The position numbers were made by a program, and so were the translations under genes. The notes beneath the pieces were generated by a model. That model saw only the letters and a list, made by a program, of their open reading frames with translations. It had not been told where the DNA came from and did no database searches. A stretch of 64,000 bases of DNA from CAJMGO01 sp900557305 (GTDB lineage: Bacteria > Bacillota_I > Bacilli_A > RF39 > UBA660). The stretch is from the NCBI GenBank assembly GCA_905212975.1, contig CAJMGO010000004.1:1-64000 (forward strand), written 5' to 3'. This document shows positions 34,088 through 43,320 of this stretch, piece by piece; position 1 is the stretch's first letter, and each line of letters opens with the position of its first letter.

Positions 34088-34741
34088 ATGAAGAAGAAAA
34101 TAATAATCATTACTACTTTGATAATGTTAATATTAATAATTATTATTTTATATACACTATATTATTTTAATTATATTCCACATAAAAAATATACAAATAC
34201 AGATTTTAATATAAAAACTTATAAAAGCAATATTGATAAAGATAATGACGGTATAGATGATCAAACAGATATATTAAATAATGCAAAAAATTATATAGAA
34301 AAAAAGCCTAAATATAGGAGTAAATATTATGAAACAGGTTATCCTGATGATGAATATGGAGTTTGTACTGATGTAGTAGCTTTTGCATTAAAAGATGCTG
34401 GATATGATTTAATGACCTTAGTAAATGAAGATATCAAAGCCAATAAAGATTTATATGATATAAATGTTATTGATAAAAAAATAGACTTTAGAAGAGTTCA
34501 AAATTTAAAAATATATTTAGATAATAATGCTATAAGTCTTACTACAGATATAAATAAAATAGATAAGTGGCAAGGTGGAGATATTGTTGTATTTAAAAAA
34601 CATATCGGAATAGTGTCTGATAATAGAAATAAAAAAGGAATAAGTTTCATTATACATCATGCTAGTCCTTATCAAAGATATTATGAAGAAGATATTTTAG
34701 AATATAGAAAAGATATAGTTGGTCATTATAGAATTAGTTAA
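34088..34741 (+). CDS. DUF1287 protein, NlpC/P60-like predicted amidase
   Basis: A 217-residue protein with an N-terminal membrane anchor or signal (about residues 4-27) and a DUF1287 domain: YGVCTDVVAFALKDAGYDL with the predicted catalytic Cys, then GDIVVF, HIGIVSD and HHASP, supplying catalytic His. These motifs follow the NlpC/P60-like cysteine hydrolase pattern, so a peptidoglycan-related activity is plausible. Before it lies DKDNDGIDD, a calcium-loop-like sequence that is part of the family (usually as 'YDG..DQT'). It is the first gene after repeat copy A, with GAAAGTGAGAC upstream. Confidence 0.8.
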   Translation: MKKKIIIITTLIMLILIIIILYTLYYFNYIPHKKYTNTDFNIKTYKSNIDKDNDGIDDQTDILNNAKNYIEKKPKYRSKYYETGYPDDEYGVCTDVVAFALKDAGYDLMTLVNEDIKANKDLYDINVIDKKIDFRRVQNLKIYLDNNAISLTTDINKIDKWQGGDIVVFKKHIGIVSDNRNKKGISFIIHHASPYQRYYEEDILEYRKDIVGHYRIS

Positions 34742-34786
34742 GAGTTTTAAAAAAATTAAAAAATAATAAATTGGAGATGGTGATAA

Positions 34787-37336
34787 ATGTATTCTAAAAG
34801 AAAAGAAGATATATTAAAAATTTTGAATAGTAATATTTCTGGATTAGATAGTAAAGAAGCAAATAAAAGATTAAATGATTATGGAAAAAATATTATTTTA
34901 AATAAAAAGAGAAAACCATGGATTTTAAGATTTTTAAAACAATTTAATGATACAATGATTATTATATTATTAGTAGTAGCATTGCTTTTATATTTTTATG
35001 GAATTTTCTATTCTCATGAGTATACTGATACTATTGTTATTCTTTTTGTAGTTTTTATAAATGCTATTGTTGGATTTGTACAAGAGGAAAAAGCAACATT
35101 AATATTAAATGATTTAAAAAAATATGAAACTAGTACTTGCAAAATAAAAAGGGATAATAAAATTATTGTAATAAATACTAAAGAATTAGTTCCAGGAGAT
35201 ATAATCTATTTAGAATCTGGAGAAACAGTTCCTGCTGATATTAGAATATTATCTTGTGAAAATTTGAAAGTAGATGAATCTACTTTAACCGGAGAAAGTG
35301 TTCCTGTTTTAAAATGTGAAGATGTTTTAGAAGAAAATTTAATTCTTCAAGAACAAAAAAACATGCTATTTTTAGAAACAAGCATTACAAGTGGAAAATG
35401 TACTGGTATAGTTGTAAGTACAGGAAAAAACAGTGAGATAGGCAAGATTGCATTATCACTTAATGAAGTTGATACATTAGAAACACCATTACAATTAAAA
35501 ATAAAAGAGCTTTCTAAAAAGATAACAATAATAGTATTTATTATTTTAATATTTATCTTTATTTTAGCTTTAATAAATAAGTATACAATACTTGAAATTA
35601 TAATGCTATGTTCATCTCTTGCAGTAGCTGCTATTCCAGAAGGATTACCAACTGTAATTACAATAACATTGTCCATTGGAATATCTAATTTAGCAAAAAA
35701 GAAAACAGTGGTAAAACAAATGCAAGCAGTAGAAACACTTGGAGCTATAGACATTATTTGCTCTGATAAAACTGGTACTATAACACAAAATAAAATGACT
35801 GTTAAAGAAGAATATGTGTTAGATGAAAATATGCTTAATTATATATGTGCTCTTTGTAATGATGGCCTTATTTATAAAGATAAATATGTTGGTGATCCTA
35901 CAGAAACATGTTTGTATGACTATCTATACAATAAAAAGATTGATCCACTTAAATTAAGAAAAAAATGTAACAGAATATTAGATATACCATTTGATAGTGA
36001 TAGAAAGATGTTTACTACCTTAAATAAAATAGATAATGATATATATATATTATGTAAAGGTAGTATGGAATCTTTGATAGAAAAAGTAAATTTAACTAAA
36101 AGTGAGAAAAATGATATTTTAGATAAAGTTAAATGTTTATCTAAAGATGCTCTAAGGACTTTAGGATTTGCTTATAAAAAAATAGATTATATACCAAAAA
36201 ATATTAAAGAGTTAGAAGAAGAGGAAAAAGATTTATCTTTTGCTGGTATTCTAGGAATGATAGATCCGCCTAGAAAAAGTGTTAAGAAAAGTGTCCTTTT
36301 ATGTAAAAAAGCTGGAATTAGACCAATTATGATTACAGGAGATTCTATAGATACAGCAACTGCTATTGCCAAAAATGTTGGAATAATAACTAATGATAAT
36401 GAAGCAATAATTGGAAGTGAACTTGATAAATATAATGATAATGAATTAAAAGACATAGTAAAAAAATATTCAGTATATGCAAGAGTTAATCCATCACATA
36501 AACAAAGAATAGTTTTTGCTCTTCAAAATAGTGGAAAAATTGTAGCAATGACCGGAGATGGAGTAAATGATGCTCCAGCTATTAAAGATGCTCATGTTGG
36601 TGTAGGAATGGGTATTACTGGTACTGATGTTACAAAGTCAGCTTCTGACATAGTATTAATGGATGATTCTTTTTCAACAATAGTTGTAGCAGTTGAAGAG
36701 GGTAGAAGAATATATAATAATATCAGAAATAATATAGTATTTTCATTATCAAGTAATTTTGCTGAAATATTTACTATTATTATAGGGTTACTTACTAAAA
36801 AAACAATTTTATTGCCAATTTATATCTTATTTATTGATTTGGTAACAGATTCTATTCCAAGTATATGTTTATCTTTTGAAAAAAGTGAAAATGATATAAT
36901 GAATAAAAAACCAAGAGGTATTGATAAACCATTATTTACATCTTTTATTAAATCTTGTATTGCATCTTCAGCTATAATAGAAACTGTATTTGTAGTTTTT
37001 ACATATTTTATTAGTTTAAAAAATTATGGACAAGAAACAGCTATGTCTTTAGCGCTTCTTTCAATGGTAATTCAAGAAATTGTTTATTCAATTTCTTGTA
37101 GAAATCTAAAACAATCAATTATTAAACAAGGAATATTTTCTAATAAACCAATGAACTATGGAATATTATTGATACTTTTAATTGAACTTATAGTGTTTAT
37201 TACTCCTATAGGTAAATTAATAAGTATTACATCAATAGATATTAGATTAATTTTAGCTGTATCTATCATAAATTTAATGTCAATATTTATTTATGAATTA
37301 ATTAAACCATTATTAGTAAAATGGTTTAAAGATTAA
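34787..37336 (+). CDS. Cation-transporting P-type ATPase, calcium type
   Basis: An 849-residue P2-type ATPase with ten membrane helices. It shows the actuator motif TLTGES, the helix-4 motif AAIPEGLPTV (the PEGL of SERCA-like calcium pumps), the phosphorylation site at Asp327 (CSDKTGTIT), MITGDSIDTA and TGDGVNDAPAI. It exports or sequesters calcium, though manganese is possible. Length is typical. It follows the DUF1287 gene by 45 bp with a GGAGATGGTGATAA ribosome site. No metal riboswitch is visible upstream. No clear terminator follows until repeat copy B. Confidence 0.92.
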   Translation: MYSKRKEDILKILNSNISGLDSKEANKRLNDYGKNIILNKKRKPWILRFLKQFNDTMIIILLVVALLLYFYGIFYSHEYTDTIVILFVVFINAIVGFVQEEKATLILNDLKKYETSTCKIKRDNKIIVINTKELVPGDIIYLESGETVPADIRILSCENLKVDESTLTGESVPVLKCEDVLEENLILQEQKNMLFLETSITSGKCTGIVVSTGKNSEIGKIALSLNEVDTLETPLQLKIKELSKKITIIVFIILIFIFILALINKYTILEIIMLCSSLAVAAIPEGLPTVITITLSIGISNLAKKKTVVKQMQAVETLGAIDIICSDKTGTITQNKMTVKEEYVLDENMLNYICALCNDGLIYKDKYVGDPTETCLYDYLYNKKIDPLKLRKKCNRILDIPFDSDRKMFTTLNKIDNDIYILCKGSMESLIEKVNLTKSEKNDILDKVKCLSKDALRTLGFAYKKIDYIPKNIKELEEEEKDLSFAGILGMIDPPRKSVKKSVLLCKKAGIRPIMITGDSIDTATAIAKNVGIITNDNEAIIGSELDKYNDNELKDIVKKYSVYARVNPSHKQRIVFALQNSGKIVAMTGDGVNDAPAIKDAHVGVGMGITGTDVTKSASDIVLMDDSFSTIVVAVEEGRRIYNNIRNNIVFSLSSNFAEIFTIIIGLLTKKTILLPIYILFIDLVTDSIPSICLSFEKSENDIMNKKPRGIDKPLFTSFIKSCIASSAIIETVFVVFTYFISLKNYGQETAMSLALLSMVIQEIVYSISCRNLKQSIIKQGIFSNKPMNYGILLILLIELIVFITPIGKLISITSIDIRLILAVSIINLMSIFIYELIKPLLVKWFKD

Positions 37337-37582
37337 TAATTATCTTTTTAATATTTAAATTAAATTTTATAAAATGAAATATAATTTTTGAATATACTAA
37401 AAGAATTTTATTCAAAATATGAAAGAATAAGTAATATAAAGTAAAAGATATTATTACAGGATAATATCTTTTTATAATACTTAGAATATTAATTTTAGAT
37501 TTTTTATCAATATAATGAATTATATAGTATAATTATATATAGTATAGATAGATAAATAGTAATTTGTTTGTTAGGAGGAAAT
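37337..37582. other. AT-rich intergenic region containing repeat copy B
   Basis: About 105 bases of AT-rich sequence without a gene are followed by repeat copy B (terminator hairpin plus promoter), which runs to the ribosome site of the Asp-box protein gene. Confidence 0.6.
37442..37565 (+). repeat. Repeat copy B of the dacF end/terminator/promoter segment
   Basis: The first 49 bases are identical to 33952-34000, and the remainder is about 90% identical with small indels. It lies after the P-ATPase gene, away from any dac gene, and contains the TAAAAGATATTATTACAGG segment ending dacF. The promoter half (TATAAT in AGTATAATTATATATAG) precedes the Asp-box protein gene. Confidence 0.9.
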
Positions 37583-38155
37583 ATGAAAAAGAAAGCAATT
37601 ATAGTTTTAATGACCGTTGCACTAATTATAAGTTGCATCATAATATTATTTTTATTAAACAGAAAATACTCATATGAAGATGAGAACACATTGTATTATA
37701 TAGAATTTAAAAACGAAATATTGAGATTTGAAAGATATGATTATTCAACAGGCCAAAATCAAGTTGTCGTTGTTCAAAAAAGTACTGATAAAGGAAAAAC
37801 TTTTGAAAATGTAACAAAAGAACCAATAATATTAAGTATGGAACCTAAATTAATTTTTTTAGATAAAAATTTAGGATTTGCAATTGCTAAATCAAACTTA
37901 ACAAAGAACAATGATTATATGGGATTTAAAGTAACACAAGATGGTGGCAAAAGTTTTATAAATAGTAAAATAAACTACTATAATCCTAATATTGAAATTT
38001 TAACGGTGGAATCAACACCATATTTTGAAAATGATGTTTTGAAAGTTAAATGTTCAATTTATCAAGTTAGAGAAGATAAAAATGGATATGAAGATGTAGA
38101 ATTAATATTCATAAGTATTGATAATGGATTAAGTTGGGATTTAGATGACAAATAG
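37583..38155 (+). CDS. Membrane-anchored protein with three Asp-box (BNR-like) motifs
   Basis: A 190-residue protein with one N-terminal membrane anchor (about residues 4-26) and an extracytoplasmic beta-rich domain. It contains three Asp-box-like motifs: STDKGKTF, TQDGGKSF and SIDNGLSW, at roughly 50-residue spacing. Asp-boxes mark beta-propeller blades in sialidases and photosystem-assembly-like proteins. Three motifs are too few for a full propeller and no sialidase catalytic Arg triad is evident. The start ATG follows TTAGGAGGAAAT. It opens a run of small anchored proteins in the accessory block. Confidence 0.7.
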   Translation: MKKKAIIVLMTVALIISCIIILFLLNRKYSYEDENTLYYIEFKNEILRFERYDYSTGQNQVVVVQKSTDKGKTFENVTKEPIILSMEPKLIFLDKNLGFAIAKSNLTKNNDYMGFKVTQDGGKSFINSKINYYNPNIEILTVESTPYFENDVLKVKCSIYQVREDKNGYEDVELIFISIDNGLSWDLDDK

Positions 38156-38181
38156 TAATTGTAAAGTGAGGTAAATATTAT

Positions 38182-38564
38182 GTGACAGAATATAGAACAA
38201 GAAATTCAAAACTGTAAAAAAATGGTAAAATTACAATTTTTATTATTTGTGCTTTAATTATGATTTTAGTTTTCTGTTTCATTTTATTTAAATCATTTAT
38301 TGTTGAACTTGCAAAAAAAGACTATTATTATATTGGTATTACGGAAAATAATAGAAGTAAAATAATAGAATTATTAGAAGAAAGAAATATAGAATATTGT
38401 GAATCAATTTACAAGATTGAATTTATGTAAAATTTACCAGATGATAAAAGTGGAGAAATTTATTGTTTAGATAAAAAAATATTTATTTTATTATTGATGA
38501 TTCGATGATGAAAAATGATTTAGTAGATTATATTAAAAATAATGGTGTACATACAAAAGAATAA
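38182..38564 (+). pseudogene. Broken gene for a small membrane protein
   Basis: Reading from a GTG at 38182 (the overlapping ATG at 38180 is followed at once by TGA), the frame gives VTEYRTRNSKL and a stop. A +1/-1 change in an A-run restores a frame encoding a membrane helix (ICALIMILVFCFILF) and a soluble tail. A second stop (TAA after EFM) and another shift in an A-run near 38477 follow, before a final in-frame end IIDDSMMKNDLVDYIKNN. At least two frameshifts and one stop show decay of a roughly 125-residue anchored protein like its neighbours. Confidence 0.75.
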
Positions 38565-38591
38565 ATTGCAATTTACTAAATAGGAGGAAGT

Positions 38592-39161
38592 ATGAAAAAG
38601 AAACTTTTAATTATTTTAGGATTTATATTAGTGATTTTGATAGTTGCAGGATTTGTTACAAGTTATATTGATAGTGCAAGAGTTAGAAATAGTGTTGAAC
38701 CAAAGTTTACAATCAAAATAGTAAGCGAAGATGGAAAGAAGGTTACATATTGGGGATTAGGATATAAAGTTGTTCTATATCCAAGTGTTAGTCCGAACGA
38801 ACCATTTAAAAATAATCGTGGTGTAAAGTATGGTAGTTGGTTTATGAAATATAGCTTAGATAGATATGATGAAATCAGAGATGAAATAGATAAAGAACTA
38901 GAAAAATATATGAGTCTTGTTAGTCCAAATTGTCAACAAGGAAATGGTGGTCAATTAATTACTCATGAAACTCTAGTGTTTAATGGTGGAATGGATAAGG
39001 ATGTGTTGTTAGATATAGATAATGAATCATATTGTGGTTTATATGTAAAAACATCTTGTCCAAAAGATGGAATAAATGAATGGAAAATATATCTAAGTTG
39101 TAATGACTATGAAGATGAAGAATATATAGAGTGGGCAAAAAAATTTGAGCCAAAGAAATAA
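38592..39161 (+). CDS. Membrane-anchored hypothetical protein (189 aa)
   Basis: A 189-residue protein with an N-terminal anchor (about residues 4-24), then KFTIKIVSEDGKKVTYWGLG and SWFMKYSLDRY. These resemble a family of small anchored proteins widespread in Clostridia. Two Cys pairs lie in the C-terminal part (SPNCQQ, ESYCG, TSCP, LSCN). TAGGAGGAAGT precedes the ATG. It lies after the pseudogene and before a terminator and the ABC exporter operon. Function unknown; co-occurrence with the exporter and lipoprotein may be meaningful. Confidence 0.65.
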   Translation: MKKKLLIILGFILVILIVAGFVTSYIDSARVRNSVEPKFTIKIVSEDGKKVTYWGLGYKVVLYPSVSPNEPFKNNRGVKYGSWFMKYSLDRYDEIRDEIDKELEKYMSLVSPNCQQGNGGQLITHETLVFNGGMDKDVLLDIDNESYCGLYVKTSCPKDGINEWKIYLSCNDYEDEEYIEWAKKFEPKK

Positions 39162-39215
39162 AAACAAATTACAATTTATCTAATTGTTCGTAATATAATA
39201 ATATAACAAACATTC

Positions 39216-39240
39216 AAGCAGAAAAATCTGCTTTTTTTAT
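39216..39240 (+). terminator. Terminator before the ABC exporter operon
   Basis: AAGCAGA and TCTGCTT pair around a 4-base A loop, followed by seven T. Confidence 0.85.
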
Positions 39241-39241
39241 T

Positions 39242-39276
39242 TTGTAACTTAGTTGTAACATTGATTATAATATAAT
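39242..39276 (+). promoter_or_regulatory. Promoter of the ABC exporter operon with tandem TTGTAAC boxes
   Basis: TTGTAAC occurs at 39242-39248 and 39253-39259, an 11-base period typical of tandem OmpR/PhoB-family binding sites. TATAAT sequences follow at 39266-39271 and 39271-39276, with an 18-base spacer from the first TTGTAA to the first of these. The operon's own response regulator, encoded downstream, is the likely ligand. Confidence 0.5.
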
Positions 39277-39305
39277 GTTATTGTGAAAAGGAGGAATTGT
39301 TAGTT

Positions 39306-39977
39306 ATGGAAATTTTGAAAGTAGATAATTTAACTAAAATTTATGGTAAAGATACAACAAAAGTTGTTGCATTAGATCATGTTTCTTTTTCGGTAGAAAA
39401 AGGTGAATTTGTAGCAATAGTTGGTGCATCAGGATCTGGTAAATCAACACTACTACATTTAATTGGAGGTGTTGATCGACCATCTTCTGGCAAGGTGTTT
39501 ATTGATGGTAAAGATATATTTAATTTTAATGATGATAAACTTGCTATATTTAGAAGAAGACAGGTAGGATTAATATATCAATTCTATAATTTAATACCTA
39601 TATTAAATGTAGAAGAAAATATAACACTGCCACTTTCTTTAGATAATCGTGAGGTTGATAAAGAAAAATTGAACGATATGTTAAAACTGTTAGGATTACA
39701 AAATAGAAGAACACATCTTCCTAATGAATTATCTGGTGGACAACAGCAAAGAACAAGTATTGGTCGTGCTTTAATTACTAATCCTACAATTATACTAGCT
39801 GATGAGCCAACTGGTAACTTGGATTCTAAATCAAGTGATGAAATAGTTGCTCTACTAAAAAAATCAAATAAAGAACTTAATCAAACAATTATTATGATTA
39901 CTCACAATATGGAAATTGCAAAAGTGGCTGATAGGATAATTAAAATTGAAGATGGAAAAATTGTTGAGGAGGTATAA
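39306..39977 (+). CDS. ABC transporter ATP-binding protein
   Basis: A 223-residue ATPase of the MacB/LolD/BceA group. It has Walker A GASGSGKST (about residue 40), a Q-loop (IYQFYNL), the signature LSGGQQQR, Walker B with DEPTGNLD, and an H-loop (MITHNM). It powers the FtsX-type permease encoded 2 bp downstream. The ATG at 39306 lies 11 bases after AGGAGG; the TTG at 39297 is too close to that site. Together with the two-component system this forms an antimicrobial-sensing or detoxification-type module, by analogy with Bce and Vex systems. Confidence 0.93.
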   Translation: MEILKVDNLTKIYGKDTTKVVALDHVSFSVEKGEFVAIVGASGSGKSTLLHLIGGVDRPSSGKVFIDGKDIFNFNDDKLAIFRRRQVGLIYQFYNLIPILNVEENITLPLSLDNREVDKEKLNDMLKLLGLQNRRTHLPNELSGGQQQRTSIGRALITNPTIILADEPTGNLDSKSSDEIVALLKKSNKELNQTIIMITHNMEIAKVADRIIKIEDGKIVEEV

Positions 39978-39979
39978 TT

Positions 39980-42601
39980 ATGAGCTTACTTAACAAATTG
40001 ACAATTAAAAATCTTAAATTGAATAAGAAAAGAACAGTCGTTACTATTATTGGTATTATGCTATCAGTTGCTTTAATAACAGCTGTAGCATCTATATACT
40101 CTAGTGGTATAAAATCATTAATTAAATACGAAACATGCGAAAAAGGAAACTTTCATACTGCATTTTACAATGTCCCTGTTAGTGATATCGATATATTTGA
40201 AAACAATAGAAATATAGAAACTATCAATATTACTAAAAATGTTGGTTATGCTAAAATAGACTCTAAAAATGAATATAAACCTTACGCTTTTATAAAGGCA
40301 TTTACTAAAGATTCTTTAAAAAATTTATCTGTTAAACTGGTGGATGGAAGGCTTCCTGAAAATGAAAATGAAATAGTTATACCGACTCATTTAAAAACAA
40401 ATGGTAGATTATTTTTAAATATTGGTGATTCTATTACTTTAGATATAGGAAAAAGAATTGATAATAGTAATTATGAATTAAATCAAAATAATCCATATCA
40501 AAAAAATGATGAAGAAGTTGGTGAATCTATAGTTGAAACAACATCAAAAACATATAAAATAGTTGGTATTATAGGAAGACCAGCTACAAATATAGAAGGT
40601 TATTCTGCACCAGGATATACATTTATAACTTATCTTGAAGAAAATAAAATAAATGGAATTGTTGATGTATATGCAAGATTTTCAAAAGATGGTGTAAAAA
40701 ACAGTTATGAAACTATTGCTAATATATTAGGTGTTGATGCAAAATTATTTAAGAAAGTTAATGATAATGAGAAACAAGCGTCAAATAAAGAATTAAAAGA
40801 ATATCTAAATCAAATGGATAAAGCAAAATATAGTGATATAAATGTTAATTCCTATTTAATTGCTTTAGAAACAAATCCTATTTCAAATAGTGGTATTGGC
40901 GGTTTAGGTATTGTTGTAGGAATTGTAATAGGAATAATTGTATTTACTTCAATATTTTGTATAAAAAATAGTTTTGATATTTCTATTACAGAGAAAATAA
41001 AGCAATATGGTATGTTAAGAAGTATTGGAGCAACTAAAAGACAAATTAAAAGAAATGTTTTTTATGAAGCTACAATATTAGGATTAATTGGTATTCCATT
41101 AGGACTATTACTTGGTTTTATAGCATCATATATACTTATTATCATAAGTAATTATTATTTAAATGGTTCATTTGCAGAAGGTTTAAAATTAGTATTTTCT
41201 TTTTCTTGGTTGTCTGTTTTAGTAGCCATAATACTTGGTATTGTAACTATATACTTCTCTGCATTTAGAAGTGCAAAACGAGCATCTAAAGTATCACCAA
41301 TAGATTCTATTAGAAATAGTGCTAATATTAAAATAAATCCTAAAAAGATTAAATCACCAAAATTAATAAAAAGTATATTTGGTGTGGGTGGCGAAATATC
41401 ATTTAAAAACTTAAAAAGAAATAAGAAAAAATATAGAACTACAGTTATATCAATAGTTGTTTCTGTATTTATATTTATTGCTTTATCAGGATTTATGAAA
41501 TTGGCATTTCAACAAGTAGATCATGAATTAGAGATATCTGATTTTAATATTTCATTATCTACAACTATCACAAATAATGAATCTTATAATAAATTTATAG
41601 AAACTACTAGATTAGATAATATAGAAGATTATACAATATTTAGAAATAGTGAAATATCTTTTACAGGGAATCATTATAACAAAGAATATGCTAAGTTTTT
41701 AAATTTAGCATTAGATGAAAATAAACCTACATATGCATCTATAATTTCTATTGGAGAAGAACAGTTTAAAAAGTATGTTGATTCATTAGGCTTAAATTAT
41801 AATGAAATTAAAAATAAAGCTATTCTTGTTGATAAGGGATATGTTTCTAACTATAATAAAAACAATAAGTTAACTACTAAATATATGAGAGTATTTAACT
41901 TTAATAAAGGTGACATCATTGACGCCACTATCACTGATAAAGATAAAAAAATAAAAATAGAAATTGGAGCAGTTTCTGATGTTAAACCTTTTGGATTTAA
42001 AGGTGTCGATGGGCAATATTTACTTATTAGTGATGAAATGTTTGATGCTAATTTTAAATCTAAATCATTAGCAATATATTATAAATCAAATGATGCTGAT
42101 AAATTACAAGATGATCTTGATGATTTCTTAAAAGGCGAAGATTATAACATTAATAATGTAGATGAAAATGTTAAAATAATGAGTAACTTATTTACTTTAG
42201 TAGGAATATTTCTTTATGGATTTATAATTGTAATTTCATTAATCGGTATAACTAATATTTTTAATACTATTACTACTAATATGGAACTACGAAAACAAGA
42301 ATTTGCTATGTTAAAATCAGTTGGTATGACAACAAAAGAATTTAACAGGATGATTCGATTAGAAAGTTTATTTATGGGTATTAAATCTCTATTCTTTGGT
42401 GTACCTATTGGAATAGCATTATCATATATTATTTATCATTTCTTATCAGAAGAATCAGGAATACCTTATAAACTTCCTATTGTAGCAATATTAATTGCTA
42501 TAGCAGTTGTATTTATACTTATTTCGTTAATTATGAAGTATTCTATGAGTAAAATAAATAAGCAAAATACTATTGAAACAATTAGAAATGAGAATATCTA
42601 A
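39980..42601 (+). CDS. FtsX-type ABC permease with two MacB/FtsX repeats
   Basis: An 873-residue permease. The first helix is near 20-40, followed by a large extracellular domain (about 40-300) and a three-helix FtsX domain with the SIGATKRQIKR coupling segment (about 305-440). A second copy follows: helix near 490, extracellular domain, and three helices with KSVGMTTKEFNRM (about 735-865). This two-fold design fits the VexA/YknZ-like or peptide-export permeases rather than the shorter BceB type. It starts 2 bp after the ATPase gene behind GAGGAGGTATAATT. A strong hairpin without T-tract follows the stop. Confidence 0.9.
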   Translation: MSLLNKLTIKNLKLNKKRTVVTIIGIMLSVALITAVASIYSSGIKSLIKYETCEKGNFHTAFYNVPVSDIDIFENNRNIETINITKNVGYAKIDSKNEYKPYAFIKAFTKDSLKNLSVKLVDGRLPENENEIVIPTHLKTNGRLFLNIGDSITLDIGKRIDNSNYELNQNNPYQKNDEEVGESIVETTSKTYKIVGIIGRPATNIEGYSAPGYTFITYLEENKINGIVDVYARFSKDGVKNSYETIANILGVDAKLFKKVNDNEKQASNKELKEYLNQMDKAKYSDINVNSYLIALETNPISNSGIGGLGIVVGIVIGIIVFTSIFCIKNSFDISITEKIKQYGMLRSIGATKRQIKRNVFYEATILGLIGIPLGLLLGFIASYILIIISNYYLNGSFAEGLKLVFSFSWLSVLVAIILGIVTIYFSAFRSAKRASKVSPIDSIRNSANIKINPKKIKSPKLIKSIFGVGGEISFKNLKRNKKKYRTTVISIVVSVFIFIALSGFMKLAFQQVDHELEISDFNISLSTTITNNESYNKFIETTRLDNIEDYTIFRNSEISFTGNHYNKEYAKFLNLALDENKPTYASIISIGEEQFKKYVDSLGLNYNEIKNKAILVDKGYVSNYNKNNKLTTKYMRVFNFNKGDIIDATITDKDKKIKIEIGAVSDVKPFGFKGVDGQYLLISDEMFDANFKSKSLAIYYKSNDADKLQDDLDDFLKGEDYNINNVDENVKIMSNLFTLVGIFLYGFIIVISLIGITNIFNTITTNMELRKQEFAMLKSVGMTTKEFNRMIRLESLFMGIKSLFFGVPIGIALSYIIYHFLSEESGIPYKLPIVAILIAIAVVFILISLIMKYSMSKINKQNTIETIRNENI

Positions 42602-42628
42602 TATAAGGAGCGAAAAGCTCCTTATATT
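42600..42628 (+). other. Perfect 12-bp hairpin between permease and response regulator genes
   Basis: AATATAAGGAGC (42600-42611) pairs perfectly with GCTCCTTATATT (42617-42628) around GAAAA. No T-run follows; instead GTGGTATAAT gives a -10-like element at 42633-42638. It could be an mRNA-stability or attenuation element, with a secondary promoter for the two-component genes. Confidence 0.6.
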
Positions 42629-42663
42629 GTGGTATAATATTATGTAATGAAAGGAGCTAATAT

Positions 42664-43320
42664 ATGAATATTTTGTTAATTGAAGATACAGAATCAATTA
42701 TAAAAGGACTCACATACTCTTTTGAAAAAAATAACTATAATTTAAATGTAAAAACTACTATAAAAGATTCAAAAGAATATTTATTAAATAACTCCAACAT
42801 TGATTTAATAATACTTGATATAACTTTACCAGATGGAAATGGATTTAACTTATTTGAAAATACTATTAAGAATTTAAAAATTCCTACTATTTTTTTAACA
42901 GCTAAAGATGAAGAAGATGATATTGTTAAAGGATTAAATGTAGGTGCTGAAGATTATATAACTAAACCTTTTAGCTCTAAAGAATTACTTGCAAGAGTTA
43001 ATAGAATATTATTAAGATCTAAAAAGAAAAATATTATTAAAGTAAAAGATATTTCTTACGATATGGATAAATTTGTTTTAATGAAAGATAATATTCCTAT
43101 TGAACTAACTGCATTAGAATTAAAACTTGTAAATTTATTATTTAATAACTTAAATAAAGTAGTTAGTAGAAATGTTATATTAGATAAAATTTGGGATTGG
43201 ACTGGTAATTATGTAGATGATCATACGGTTACCGTTTATTTCAAAAGAATTAGAGAAAAAATAGGAACAGATATTATTACTACTATTAAAGGAATGGGTT
43301 ATAGGATTGATGAAGAATAA
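42664..43320 (+). CDS. OmpR/PhoB-family response regulator
   Basis: A 218-residue regulator. The receiver domain has acidic pocket Glu7-Asp8, phospho-acceptor Asp52 (LIILDITLPDG), the Thr in FLTAKDE and Lys in YITKPF. The DNA-binding winged helix follows (ELTALELKLVNLLFNN, DDHTVTVYFKRIREK). AAAGGAGC precedes the ATG. It pairs with the histidine kinase that overlaps its end, and probably controls the ABC exporter genes upstream through the TTGTAAC direct repeats at 39242. Confidence 0.94.
   Translation: MNILLIEDTESIIKGLTYSFEKNNYNLNVKTTIKDSKEYLLNNSNIDLIILDITLPDGNGFNLFENTIKNLKIPTIFLTAKDEEDDIVKGLNVGAEDYITKPFSSKELLARVNRILLRSKKKNIIKVKDISYDMDKFVLMKDNIPIELTALELKLVNLLFNNLNKVVSRNVILDKIWDWTGNYVDDHTVTVYFKRIREKIGTDIITTIKGMGYRIDEE

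Noticed and set aside
34742..34786. Metal riboswitch before the P-type ATPase
   Set aside because: Only 45 AT-rich bases separate it from the upstream gene; no structured element fits.
38180..38185. ATG-TGA as a selenocysteine or recoding site
   Set aside because: The gene is broken by further frameshifts and a stop, so decay explains it.
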